Shown: positions 22,716 to 29,987 of the stretch, piece after piece
Layout: each line of letters starts with the position of its first letter
Position numbering within the stretch: the stretch's first letter is position 1
Virus record (IMG/VR): IMGVR_UViG_3300047172_000311
Span: 1-40,161 of that record
Source of the DNA: a virus
DNA length: 40,161 bases
Strand: one strand, 5' to 3'
Position numbers and translations under genes: made by a program
Notes under the pieces: generated by a model
What the model was told of the DNA's origin: nothing
Database searches by the model: none
The model's input: only the letters and a program-made list of their open reading frames with translations

Positions 22716-22789
22716 CGCAGCGTAGAGCAGTCCGGTAGCTCGCTTGGCTCATAACCAAGAGGCCGAAGGTTCAAATCCTTCCGCTGCAA
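22716..22789 (+). tRNA. tRNA-Met(CAU) with initiator-type features
   Basis: A full cloverleaf is present. Acceptor CGCAGCG/CGCTGCA pairs except at position 1, giving C1xA72. The D stem GAGC/GCTC has an A11:U24 pair. Anticodon stem CTTGG/CCAAG surrounds the loop CTCATAA (anticodon CAT at 22750-22752). The variable loop is 5 nt and the T arm is GAAGG-TTCAAAT-CCTTC. C1xA72 and A11:U24 are hallmarks of bacterial initiator tRNA. The anticodon stem has only two G:C pairs next to the loop instead of the canonical three. CCA is not encoded (CGA follows A73). It sits inside the late operon, 10 nt before a small ORF. Confidence 0.92.
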
Positions 22790-22798
22790 CGATTTTCT

Positions 22799-22948
22799 AT
22801 GAAACTCAAAATCAAACTCCTCGATACCGTCATGCTGGGCGGCAAGATGCTTGGCTCTGGCACTGTTGTTGAATGCGGCAGGAGCCTCGCCAACGACCTT
22901 GTTGCGCGCGGGCTGGCGAAGCTCTACGAGGAGCCCGCGAAGAAGTAG
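22799..22948 (+). CDS. 49-residue phage head-region protein
   Basis: A small gene that begins 10 nt after the tRNA. The product has a beta-rich start (K-L-K-I-K-L-L-D-T-V-M-L-G-G-K), then G-T-V-V-E-C and D-L-V-A-R-G-L-A-K. This matches the common tiny phage proteins with 'G-x-x-V-x-(L/V)...A-x-x-L-(V/I)-x-R-G-x-A' that lie between capsid and connector genes. Role unknown. Its stop is 15 nt before the next gene. Confidence 0.75.
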   Translation: MKLKIKLLDTVMLGGKMLGSGTVVECGRSLANDLVARGLAKLYEEPAKK

Positions 22949-22963
22949 TAAGGCCACCCCGCC

Positions 22964-23410
22964 ATGTCTATCATTGCCACCATCGAAGGACACGACATCA
23001 CGTTGAATGATGACGGCTCGATTACTTACACGGCCAAGGCGGCGATTGACGATGATGGCACGGGGCCGGCGCATGGCGATCCCTGCGAGCAATCGGACAC
23101 CAGCCTTCACCTGAATGGCGAGCCGCTGAATGCGGACGTGGATCGCTACATTGTCGTGCCTCCCGCGATCATCGAGGGCGTGCAAGGCATCGTACTTGGA
23201 TGCCGGGCTGTTGTGAGTTACAACGGAGCAACCACAGAGGCCGTTGTTGGCGATGTTGGCCCGCGTTCCAAGCTCGGGGAAATCAGCATTGCCACGGCCA
23301 AGGCGCTCGGGATTCCATGGAGCCCAATCAGCGGCGGCGTGGATAGCGGCGTGAGTTATACCCTGTGGCCTGGCATTCCTGCGCCCGGGTACAACCTGCA
23401 AGCGGCATGA
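22964..23410 (+). CDS. GH75 chitosanase-like protein
   Basis: A 148-residue protein. The second half (V-V-G-D-V-G-P-R-S-K-L-G-E-I-S-I-A-T-A-K-A-L-G-I-P) matches the conserved centre of glycoside hydrolase family 75, with Asp97 and Glu106 as candidate catalytic acids, nine residues apart as I recall for fungal GH75 enzymes. GH75-like domains occur in phages, where they may cleave cell-wall or surface glycans. It lies between capsid and connector genes, is not obviously exported, and is shorter than secreted chitosanases. It could be a virion-associated hydrolase or the missing endolysin; neither is proven. Confidence 0.6.
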   Translation: MSIIATIEGHDITLNDDGSITYTAKAAIDDDGTGPAHGDPCEQSDTSLHLNGEPLNADVDRYIVVPPAIIEGVQGIVLGCRAVVSYNGATTEAVVGDVGPRSKLGEISIATAKALGIPWSPISGGVDSGVSYTLWPGIPAPGYNLQAA

Positions 23411-23754
23411 GCTTAGGTCAAAGGGCGCTGTTCACTGGCGGAAAGTTTTCCAGCGCCGCGGTGTTTCAGTTGAGCGACAGCACTGCGACCATCAAAGGTG
23501 TTTTCGATGACGGGTATTACAACGCCGCGCTAGGGGAGAACATACTGGAAGGCGCGACTCCGCGGTTAACGGTACTCATGGATGCCACGGGCAAGAACAT
23601 CCTTGACGTAAACGGCGACAACGTCCCTTTCAACGCCGCTGGCGGCATCGTCCGCGAGACGCCGCTTACTCTCAACGGCGGCACTTACTCTGTTCTCCAG
23701 GTGCAGCCCGATCTTGGAACCGGCATGGCTGTTATCGACCTGGCTCCCTACTGA
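23407..23754 (+). CDS. Putative head-tail connector (FII-like position)
   Basis: A 115-residue beta-rich protein starting at the ATG that overlaps the previous stop. It contains I-K-G-V-F-D-D-G-Y-Y, a middle strand (T-P-R-L-T-V-L-M-D-A) and a closing Y-S-V-L-Q-V-Q-P-D-L-G-T-G-M-A-V-I-D-L. This matches the layout of small head-completion/stopper proteins encoded after the capsid in lambda-like heads. The assignment is from shape, size and place. It shares one base with the next gene. Confidence 0.65.
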   Translation: MSLGQRALFTGGKFSSAAVFQLSDSTATIKGVFDDGYYNAALGENILEGATPRLTVLMDATGKNILDVNGDNVPFNAAGGIVRETPLTLNGGTYSVLQVQPDLGTGMAVIDLAPY

Positions 23755-24260
23755 TGGACAAGCTCGACATCCGCTTTGACTGGCAGCACGGCGCGCTCAA
23801 GGGGCTCGACGCCGCGCCGGCGCGCATCAAGCTGGCGATGAAAAACGCGATTACCAGCGTCACGCAATGGGCGCGCGTCCAGGTGCGCCGCGAGGTATCC
23901 AAGGCCACGGGTGTTCAACTACGGGTCATCCAGGGCCGTATGCACATTACTGTGCGGGATAACTTCGGGTGGATTTGGGTTGGGCTCAATCCTATCTCCG
24001 TGCGCCGTCTCGATCCGAAAGTAGTAAGCGGCGGCGTGCAGGCCGCAGGCCGATTCTTTCCCGATGCCTTCATTGTCGGCGGCGATGGCCCGCTTGCCGG
24101 CCAAGTTATGGTGCGCAAGGGCGCAGCCCGGCTGCCGATCCAAAAGCAGACCGTGGACATCCAGAAGGAAGGCGAGGCCGCGGTGAGGCGTATTTCTGAG
24201 CAGGTCAACACGCGGCTTTACACGGAATTCTCCCGGCAAATGGAGCGTATTGCGGCCTAG
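23754..24260 (+). CDS. Minor tail protein Z-like (tail completion)
   Basis: A 168-residue protein that resembles the GPZ/tail-completion family. It has an N-terminal helix with I-T-S-V-T-Q-W-A-R-V-Q-V-R-R-E-V-S-K-A-T, then L-R-V-I-Q-G-R, W-I-W-V-G-L-N-P-I, and F-I-V-G and M-V-R-K-G strands followed by R-L-P-I. It probably finishes the tail end that docks to the head. The neighbours are the connector upstream and, unusually, a glycosyltransferase downstream. Confidence 0.75.
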   Translation: MDKLDIRFDWQHGALKGLDAAPARIKLAMKNAITSVTQWARVQVRREVSKATGVQLRVIQGRMHITVRDNFGWIWVGLNPISVRRLDPKVVSGGVQAAGRFFPDAFIVGGDGPLAGQVMVRKGAARLPIQKQTVDIQKEGEAAVRRISEQVNTRLYTEFSRQMERIAA

Positions 24261-24291
24261 ACCGATTTCAAGCAAACCCAGTAATCAACCA

Positions 24292-25032
24292 ATGAACTAC
24301 AGCCACCAAACAAACCCATCAGTTTACACGGCGGACGCACTCCGGATAGAGGCGGTAACCGCATGCGTCGGATTCGATGACATGCTCGACGCGACGTTGA
24401 CGCTAAACCACCCGCAACTCGACACGATGATTGTGGTCACCAGCCACGATGACCGTGCCACTCAGCAGGTAGCACAAAAGCACGGCGCGATTTGCGTCCA
24501 GACGGACCTTTTCAAAAAGAATGGGCGATCCTTTAACAAGGGCGCGGCGCTCAACGCAGGCATGGGGCATTTTCAGTATCACGGATGGAGGCTGCATCTG
24601 GACAGCGATATTGCGTTGCCGGATAACTTCCGCCGTCTGCTCTTCAATGGCACACATCTGGATACCTCGTGTATCTACGGAGCCGACCGTGAGGACGCTA
24701 TTGGCACAGCCGAATTACAGGGCTCGATTACCCCGCAGCATCAGGGCGGCGCGTTTCTCTTCCCGCCCGGAAATAGACCAATCAGCCCGCGCTATGTGGA
24801 CGCCCTCCGTGGTTACGTTCCGATCGGGTTCTTCCAGTTGTGGCACGCATCCACTCAGAAGCCCTATCCGTACAGCCTCGGTACTGCCGCGCATGACGAC
24901 GTGCTCTTTGCGGAGCAGTGGCCAGCTTCCTGCCGCCGCCATCTGCCTACCGTGATTGTCCGGCATCTGTGCTCCGTGCCGCCGAGCCTCGGGGAGAATT
25001 GGGACGGCCAGCGCGGGCAACCTCGCCTCTAA
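24292..25032 (+). CDS. Family 2-type glycosyltransferase
   Basis: A 246-residue enzyme with a GT-A fold pattern. T-M-I-V-V-T-S-H-D-D (~45-54) is the nucleotide-sugar strand, followed by N-K-G-A-A-L-N-A-G (82-90) and the metal-binding D-S-D (104-106) in L-H-L-D-S-D-I-A-L-P. A later G-G-A-F-L-F-P segment and H-D-D-V-L-F-A form the acceptor-side motif. The sugar and acceptor cannot be read. It is inserted between tail-completion genes, starting after a 31-bp gap with an A/C-rich leader, and shares one base with the next gene. It may decorate virion proteins or the host surface. There is no signal peptide or membrane anchor. Confidence 0.85.
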   Translation: MNYSHQTNPSVYTADALRIEAVTACVGFDDMLDATLTLNHPQLDTMIVVTSHDDRATQQVAQKHGAICVQTDLFKKNGRSFNKGAALNAGMGHFQYHGWRLHLDSDIALPDNFRRLLFNGTHLDTSCIYGADREDAIGTAELQGSITPQHQGGAFLFPPGNRPISPRYVDALRGYVPIGFFQLWHASTQKPYPYSLGTAAHDDVLFAEQWPASCRRHLPTVIVRHLCSVPPSLGENWDGQRGQPRL

Positions 25033-25601
25033 TGTCCAATCGGCTTCCAGAGTTAGACATTGACGAGCTGCTTGACGCGCTGAAAGCCCGCTTCACGGCG
25101 AAGTTTCCCGCGCTCCAGACCGTCGATGACTATTTCCGGTTGCAGGACGCCGTTGCGGTGCCCGCCGTTGCCTTTGACATTGTGGGCATCGCGCCCGATG
25201 GCAACGGCGATGCCGGAACGGGGCAATTCGCCGCGGAGATCACGCTGGCGGCCTACTGTATCGTGTCGTACAAGGCTCAGGATGGGGTGAAGGCTAAGCG
25301 GTGCGCCGCCAGCCTCGCGGCCTCTGTGGCGGCCTTCGTATTCGATAACCGATGGGGTTGCCCTGTCCAGATTCCGACCGGCCTTGAGTGCGTGCCGGAC
25401 GTGTTCCCGGCGAAGTCCGCCCAATACGAGTGCTGGCGGGTGGAGTGGAAGCACGGGTGCTTCCTGGGCTGCAACATTTGGGCCGAGAAATCGGCATTTT
25501 TAACCAGCGATGGCGCGCGGCTCGTAACGGATAGCGGCCTCGTGCTGTGCGGCGGGGCTCCGGTAATGAAGAGTGCGACCGTGGAGGGTGGTCCGGTATG
25601 A
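25032..25601 (+). CDS. Mu gp37-like tail protein (putative tail terminator)
   Basis: A 189-residue protein resembling the phage Gp37/DUF1834 type. An N-terminal helix (L-L-D-A-L-K-A-R-F) is followed by F-D-I-V-G-I-A-P, F-A-A-E-I-T-L-A-A-Y-C, a helix over K-R-C-A-A-S-L-A-A-S-V-A-A-F-V, and a W-R-V-E-W-K-H strand. In myoviruses this gene lies just before the spike and probably closes the tube end or belongs to the baseplate. The ATG overlaps the glycosyltransferase stop, and its own stop overlaps the spike start. Confidence 0.65.
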   Translation: MSNRLPELDIDELLDALKARFTAKFPALQTVDDYFRLQDAVAVPAVAFDIVGIAPDGNGDAGTGQFAAEITLAAYCIVSYKAQDGVKAKRCAASLAASVAAFVFDNRWGCPVQIPTGLECVPDVFPAKSAQYECWRVEWKHGCFLGCNIWAEKSAFLTSDGARLVTDSGLVLCGGAPVMKSATVEGGPV

Positions 25602-26395
25602 GCGCGGCCCGGCTTGGCGAGGTTGAGCGCCGGCAAGACAACCACGTGAAGTTTGGGCAGGTTGTCGCCGCCGACTACCCGAATGCGCGCTTGCGTGTGA
25701 CCCTTGGCGATAATCAAACGGCCTGGCTGCCATGGGTAGCCGTCCGCGCGGGCGGAAATAAGTCATGGCGAGCGCCAGAAGTCGGCGAGTCGGTTATCGT
25801 CATTTCCAACGGCGACCTCGAATGCGGCTTTGTGCTGCCGGGTGTTTTTTCCACGGCCAACCCCGCCAACGGCAATAGCGCGGACATCGCCCGCGACGAT
25901 TACAAGGATGGCGCTTTCGTCCAGTACGACCGGGCGCAACATATTCTCACTGCCGACCTATCGGCGGTGTCCGGCTCTCCACAAGTCAACGTCAACGCCG
26001 GCACCAACGGCACGTGTACGACTACCACGGGTAATACCACAACCGTTCAAAAGCAAAACGATGTCAAAATCACGGTCGGCGCGAATGTCAGCATTGAAGC
26101 AACAAACAGCCAAATCACGTTTACTGTTGGCAATACTTCGATCCAGCTATCTGCCTCGGGCATCACTCTCACTGCCGCGGGGAGTAACACTGTCCAGCTT
26201 GTTGCGGGAGGAACCTCAGCCAACCAGGAAGTCACGATTAGCAGCGGCAACCTAACCGTCACGGAGGGCGCGGGCTCATTCGGCGGCGATGTTACGATTG
26301 AGGCCGCGGGCGCGGCGATCACCCTGGCGGCCCACACTCACAGCGCGGTGACATCGGGCGAGGAAACCAGCGGGCCACCCACACCCGGAACATGA
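25598..26395 (+). CDS. Baseplate spike protein, P2 gpV family
   Basis: A 265-residue protein. The N-terminal OB-fold-like part (V-K-F-G-Q-V-V-A-A-D, L-P-W-V-A-V-R-A-G) is that of gpV. The second half is a beta-helix of short Val/Thr/Ile-rich turns. The tip contains H-T-H (His246/His248), the motif that binds iron at the apex of P2-type membrane-piercing spikes. Three copies should form the needle under the baseplate. Confidence 0.9.
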   Translation: MSAARLGEVERRQDNHVKFGQVVAADYPNARLRVTLGDNQTAWLPWVAVRAGGNKSWRAPEVGESVIVISNGDLECGFVLPGVFSTANPANGNSADIARDDYKDGAFVQYDRAQHILTADLSAVSGSPQVNVNAGTNGTCTTTTGNTTTVQKQNDVKITVGANVSIEATNSQITFTVGNTSIQLSASGITLTAAGSNTVQLVAGGTSANQEVTISSGNLTVTEGAGSFGGDVTIEAAGAAITLAAHTHSAVTSGEETSGPPTPGT

Positions 26396-26580
26396 CAGTC
26401 TCCGAAGTAGCTGCGGCAGGTGGCACGATAGCGCCCGGGCGGTCATGTCCGTTTAAGGATGACTGCCGGTTGCGGTACGCCCGCGGACACGATGCGTGCC
26501 CGGCCTCCGTGTGCGCGCCGTGCCGCTACCATTGCCACGAAGCGAAGGTGCGAGCCGACCAAATGAAATCGGCGGGGTAG
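26392..26580 (+). CDS. Cysteine-rich small protein
   Basis: A 62-residue protein with six cysteines (Cys19, 25, 36, 41, 44, 48) and two His, which could hold one or two zincs. It overlaps the spike stop by 4 nt. Its last codons and TAG stop lie inside dispersed element copy D, so the final M-K-S-A-G comes from the repeat. Family not recognised; it could act in spike assembly by position. Confidence 0.65.
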   Translation: MTVSEVAAAGGTIAPGRSCPFKDDCRLRYARGHDACPASVCAPCRYHCHEAKVRADQMKSAG

Positions 26581-26581
26581 A
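26562..26581 (+). repeat. Dispersed element, copy D
   Basis: AATGAAATCGGCGGGGTAGA differs from copies B and C at two bases. It covers the stop codon of the Cys-rich gene and ends 36 bp before the next ATG (26618). The frame used in the other copies would read N-E-I-G-G-V-E here, but it is not the gene's frame. Confidence 0.8.
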
Positions 26582-26617
26582 AGGCGAGCTTCCCGCGCGC
26601 GTACCGTCGAACCTCGC

Positions 26618-26956
26618 ATGTCCGGCACCGACGCAATCACAGGCAAGCCTCTATCTGGCTTCGCGCACTTCGTGCAATCGGTGCGTGACATCCTCGGCAC
26701 TCCGATTGGATCGCGCGTCATGCGCCGCAATTACGGCTCGAACCTGGCGAACCTCGTTGATAACCCGGCCAACCCTCAGACCCTCGCGAATATCTACTAC
26801 GCAACCGCAGTTGCTCTCATGCGCTGGGAGCCCCGGATTTCGCTTACGCGCGTGTTCTGTCAGGCCATCACACCCGGGCAAGTTACTCTTTCTCTCACGG
26901 GCACCTATCTGCCGAATGGTAAGACCATCACCCTCGACGGCATCACGATTCCATGA
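26618..26956 (+). CDS. Baseplate wedge protein, P2 gpW / T4 gp25 family
   Basis: A 112-residue protein with the family core S-V-R-D-I-L-G-T-P-I-G-S-R-V-M-R-R-N-Y-G-S (~20-40), N-P-A-N-P-Q and A-V-A-L-M-R-W-E-P-R-I-S-L. gp25-like proteins connect sheath to baseplate wedge and nucleate sheath assembly. The stop overlaps the gpJ start by 4 nt. Confidence 0.92.
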   Translation: MSGTDAITGKPLSGFAHFVQSVRDILGTPIGSRVMRRNYGSNLANLVDNPANPQTLANIYYATAVALMRWEPRISLTRVFCQAITPGQVTLSLTGTYLPNGKTITLDGITIP

Positions 26957-27882
26957 CGGGCACGATTGACCTATCGCAGTTGCCCGCGCCGCAGGTTGTC
27001 CAGGTTCTCAACTACGAGACGATCTTTGCTCAAATGCTGGCCGCGCTCCAGACTTACGACCCGACCTTTACGGCGCTAGTCGAGAGCGATCCCGCGTATA
27101 AGATCATGGAGATTTGCGCGTACCGGGAAATGCTGGTACGGCAGGAGGTCAACGAGGCGGCGCAAGCGGTTATGCTAGCATACGCTACGGGAAGCGATCT
27201 TGACCAATTAGCGGCGTTGTTCGGAGTGACGCGGCTGGTAATCACGCCGGCCAACCCGGACACCTTCCCGGCCACGCCGGCAGTCATGGAGTCTGATACG
27301 GCGCTTCGCAGTCGGCTGCAACTATCGCTCGACGGATTCAGTACGGCGGGGCCGGTCGGGGCGTATCAGTTTTGGGCGCTGTCCGCTGCGGGCACCATCA
27401 AGGATGCCTCCGTTGTCGGGCCGCCCACGGTGTCACCCGGAGACGTGGTTGTGACTATCATGAGCAATTCCTACGTCAACCCGGCCAACGGCCTCGTTGA
27501 CGGGACAGCCAGCGCCGCGGAGATCGCCGCCGTAGTCGCCGCGTTGAATGCGCAGAGTGTCCGGCCCCTAACCGATCAAGTCACCGTCCAGAGCGTTACG
27601 GTTACGACTTACTCCATCACGGCGGAAATTTTCGTTGGCGACGGCCCCGATGGCGCGACCGTGTTGACATCGGCGCAAGCTGCGGTGGCAGCGCTTGTTG
27701 CCGCTCGGAGCAAGGTCGGCCTCCCTGTGTATCTCAATTCGATCATCGGCGCGCTGATGGTGCCGGGTGTTACCAATGTCACCGTCACAGCGCCCACGGA
27801 GGACGTGGCGATTGATTACCATCACACCGCATTCTGCCCGGCTGCGAACATCAACATTACCCTGGGAGGTATTGAGTCGTGA
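26953..27882 (+). CDS. Baseplate protein J (P2 gpJ family)
   Basis: A 309-residue baseplate wedge protein. The N-terminus (D-L-S-Q-L-P-A-P-Q-V-V, then D-P-A-Y-K-I-M-E) and the segment A-T-G-S-D-L-D-Q-L-A-A-L-F-G-V-T-R are classic gpJ. R-S-R/R-L-Q-L-S-L-D-G-F-S-T-A-G-P-V-G-A-Y and V-P-G-V-T-N-V-T-V-T-A-P follow the family to the end. It forms the wedge with gpW and gpI. Confidence 0.93.
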   Translation: MTGTIDLSQLPAPQVVQVLNYETIFAQMLAALQTYDPTFTALVESDPAYKIMEICAYREMLVRQEVNEAAQAVMLAYATGSDLDQLAALFGVTRLVITPANPDTFPATPAVMESDTALRSRLQLSLDGFSTAGPVGAYQFWALSAAGTIKDASVVGPPTVSPGDVVVTIMSNSYVNPANGLVDGTASAAEIAAVVAALNAQSVRPLTDQVTVQSVTVTTYSITAEIFVGDGPDGATVLTSAQAAVAALVAARSKVGLPVYLNSIIGALMVPGVTNVTVTAPTEDVAIDYHHTAFCPAANINITLGGIES

Positions 27883-28490
27883 GCATGCTTGTCCCTCCCA
27901 ACTGGACGCAGCAGGAATATGAAATGGCGCGCGCCACAGAGCGGATGTCCGCGGTCCCCGTGCCGATCCGTGAGCTTTGGAATCCTGAGACTTGCCCATC
28001 CGCGCTCTTACCGTGGCTCGCGTGGGCGCTTGTGGTCGATGCCTGGGATTCAAGCTGGACCGACCAACAGAAGCGGAACGCAATCATTCAGTCGATCAAC
28101 ATTCACAGGCACAAGGGCACGCTGGGTGCCGTGAAGGCCGTTTTCGCGCTGCTCGGGGTAAGTGCCGTGATTGTGGAATGGTGGCAGCAATCGCCGCCCG
28201 GCACACCGTACACTTTCAATGTCATCGTCGCTGGCACCAATGCCTACACGGCGGTGCAAGATAGCATCGTCAACGCCATCAACCGCGTGAAGCCCGTGCG
28301 GTCGGAAATGTTCGTGTCGGAAGTCAATGGCCTGCTCGGGACCATCAACGCAGTGGGCTACGTGTGCGCCACGATGTTTCAGCGGCTCGAATTTGCGGCG
28401 ACTCTCGGCAGCGTCCAAGCGGTCGGTCTCATTACCGATGACGGCAGGCCGATTGTAACTGAGGGCGGTGCTCAACTCGTACTCTACTAA
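27879..28490 (+). CDS. Tail protein I (P2 gpI family)
   Basis: A 203-residue protein. GTG at 27879 overlaps the gpJ stop (an ATG two codons later is also possible). Signature segments are I-R-E-L-W-N-P-E-T-C-P, L-P-W-L-A-W-A-L-V-V-D-A-W, and I-H-R-H-K-G-T-L-G-A-V-K. gpI is a baseplate wedge component that carries the fibre attachment, which fits the fibre gene directly downstream. Confidence 0.92.
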   Translation: MSMLVPPNWTQQEYEMARATERMSAVPVPIRELWNPETCPSALLPWLAWALVVDAWDSSWTDQQKRNAIIQSINIHRHKGTLGAVKAVFALLGVSAVIVEWWQQSPPGTPYTFNVIVAGTNAYTAVQDSIVNAINRVKPVRSEMFVSEVNGLLGTINAVGYVCATMFQRLEFAATLGSVQAVGLITDDGRPIVTEGGAQLVLY

Positions 28491-29650
28491 TGCCCGCTCT
28501 TAGCCTCATCATTACCAATGCCGGCATCGAGGCCCTTGCCAATGTCGGCGAGCTTGGCCCCGTAACGCTGTCGAGCATCGCCCTTGGAACCGGCAATTGG
28601 GCTCCTACCGCGGCGGCTGTGGCGTTGCAAGCTCAGGTCGCGACTCTGGCCGCCGTGGGCTCTGTGGCGGCGTCTGCCGGCATGGTGCATATCACCGCAG
28701 AGGATGCGACAAACGCCGCCTATACGGCCTACGAAGTCGGGATCGTCACCAGCACAGGGGTGCTGTTCGCGATTTACTCGCAATCGACTCCCATCTTCGT
28801 GAAGAGCGCCGGCAGCGTTGGCCTTATCGCCGCGGATTTTGTTATCTCCGGGCTGCCGCCCGGCAGCGTAACGGTGGGAACTGCGACCTTCCAGTATCCG
28901 CCCGCCACGCAGACGACTATGGGCGTTGCGGAGATCGCCACGCAAGCGGAGGTCAACGCCGGCACGGATGATACCACCATCGTTACCCCGCTCACGCTTC
29001 ACGGCTGGGTGACCGGCAACTTCCTCCAGGTGGCGAACAATCTCAGCGACGTTGCGAGCGCGGCAGTTTCGCGCGCCAACCTCGGGCTCGGGACCGCTGC
29101 GGTGCTCAATGCGCCAGCGGTCGGTAACGCCACGGCCAATCAGGCAGTCGTTGGCAACGATACGCGCCTTGCAGATGCTCGCAACCCGCTGCCTTCCAGC
29201 GTCGTTCCCGTTAGCCTTTCAGCGGCGGCCATGGCGGCTATCACTCTGGCTGTGCTGCAAACCCTCTATCCCGTTGGGGAGTTGTTCATCACGCGGCAGG
29301 CCGGGAACCCGAACGGTATTTTGGGATTTGGCACTTGGGTGGCCTACGGTGCTGGGAAAACGCTGGTCGGTTTCAACACGGGCGACCCGAATTTTGGCGC
29401 GCTCGATCAAACGGGCGGCGAGCTTACACACACCCTCGCTGTTGGCGAAATCCCGGCTCATAGCCACACGTTCAACAAAATCATTTCAGAGAATGCCGGA
29501 AGCCAGATGCAGGACGGCGGTGAAGCGGGCTATGCCTATGTGGCCAACACTTCATCCGGCGCGCTGAGCGTCAACAACACTGGTGGCGGTGGGGCTCACA
29601 ATAACCTACAACCGTACATCACGGTCTATTTCTGGAAACGAACCGCCTAA
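28490..29650 (+). CDS. Tail fibre / collar protein (gpH-like)
   Basis: A 386-residue fibre. The N-terminus matches tail-collar fibre proteins (L-I-I-T-N-A-G-I-E-A-L-A-N, I-A-L-G-T-G) and should bind the baseplate. The middle is Ala/Thr-rich with D-T-R-L-A-D-A-R-N-P and L-Y-P-V-G-E-L-F. The end has the receptor-binding fold of short fibres: G-G-E-L-T-H-T-L-A-V-G-E-I-P-A-H-S-H-T-F and L-Q-P-Y-I-T-V-Y-F-W-K-R. HxH motifs there usually hold metal in the trimer. It determines host range. Confidence 0.9.
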   Translation: MPALSLIITNAGIEALANVGELGPVTLSSIALGTGNWAPTAAAVALQAQVATLAAVGSVAASAGMVHITAEDATNAAYTAYEVGIVTSTGVLFAIYSQSTPIFVKSAGSVGLIAADFVISGLPPGSVTVGTATFQYPPATQTTMGVAEIATQAEVNAGTDDTTIVTPLTLHGWVTGNFLQVANNLSDVASAAVSRANLGLGTAAVLNAPAVGNATANQAVVGNDTRLADARNPLPSSVVPVSLSAAAMAAITLAVLQTLYPVGELFITRQAGNPNGILGFGTWVAYGAGKTLVGFNTGDPNFGALDQTGGELTHTLAVGEIPAHSHTFNKIISENAGSQMQDGGEAGYAYVANTSSGALSVNNTGGGGAHNNLQPYITVYFWKRTA

Positions 29651-29654
29651 TTTT

Positions 29655-29987
29655 ATGGACGAAGAAACAACAATTTCCGCGCTGCCTGCGATTGGAGCCG
29701 TTCACGCAGGCACCGTATTTCCGGCAGATGACAGCGGCGAGACTTACAAGGTTTCGGCTGCTCAGTTGCAGGTTTTTCTTGCATCTTACTTTGCCACTGT
29801 TGCCCAAGGCGCGCTCGCGGCAAGCGCCGTGCAGCCCGCCGCGCTTGCGGCGGCTGTGGCGACCCTAGGTGCGGCAATCTCCGCACTCCAGGGGCCGCAA
29901 ACATTCATTACGCTGGTCGATTCGAATGGACAGAATTGGAAGGTATCTATCGACGCCAACGGAAATCTGCAACAGATCGCACAATAA
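29655..29987 (+). CDS. Fibre-associated hypothetical protein
   Basis: A 110-residue protein. After a polar start it has Y-K-V-S-A-A-Q-L-Q-V-F-L-A-S-Y-F, a sequence often seen at the beginning of phage tail spikes. An alanine-rich helix and a beta hairpin (D-S-N-G-Q-N-W-K-V-S-I-D-A-N-G-N-L) follow. It could be a short fibre accessory or adhesin base. It overlaps the next ATG by one base. Confidence 0.65.
   Translation: MDEETTISALPAIGAVHAGTVFPADDSGETYKVSAAQLQVFLASYFATVAQGALAASAVQPAALAAAVATLGAAISALQGPQTFITLVDSNGQNWKVSIDANGNLQQIAQ

Noticed and set aside
22577-23401. Long minus-strand reading frame (274 codons) containing D-L-N-L-R-P-L-G-Y-E-P-S-E-L-P
   Set aside because: That phrase is the well-known spurious translation of the antisense of a tRNA-Met gene; the frame also lies opposite real plus-strand genes.
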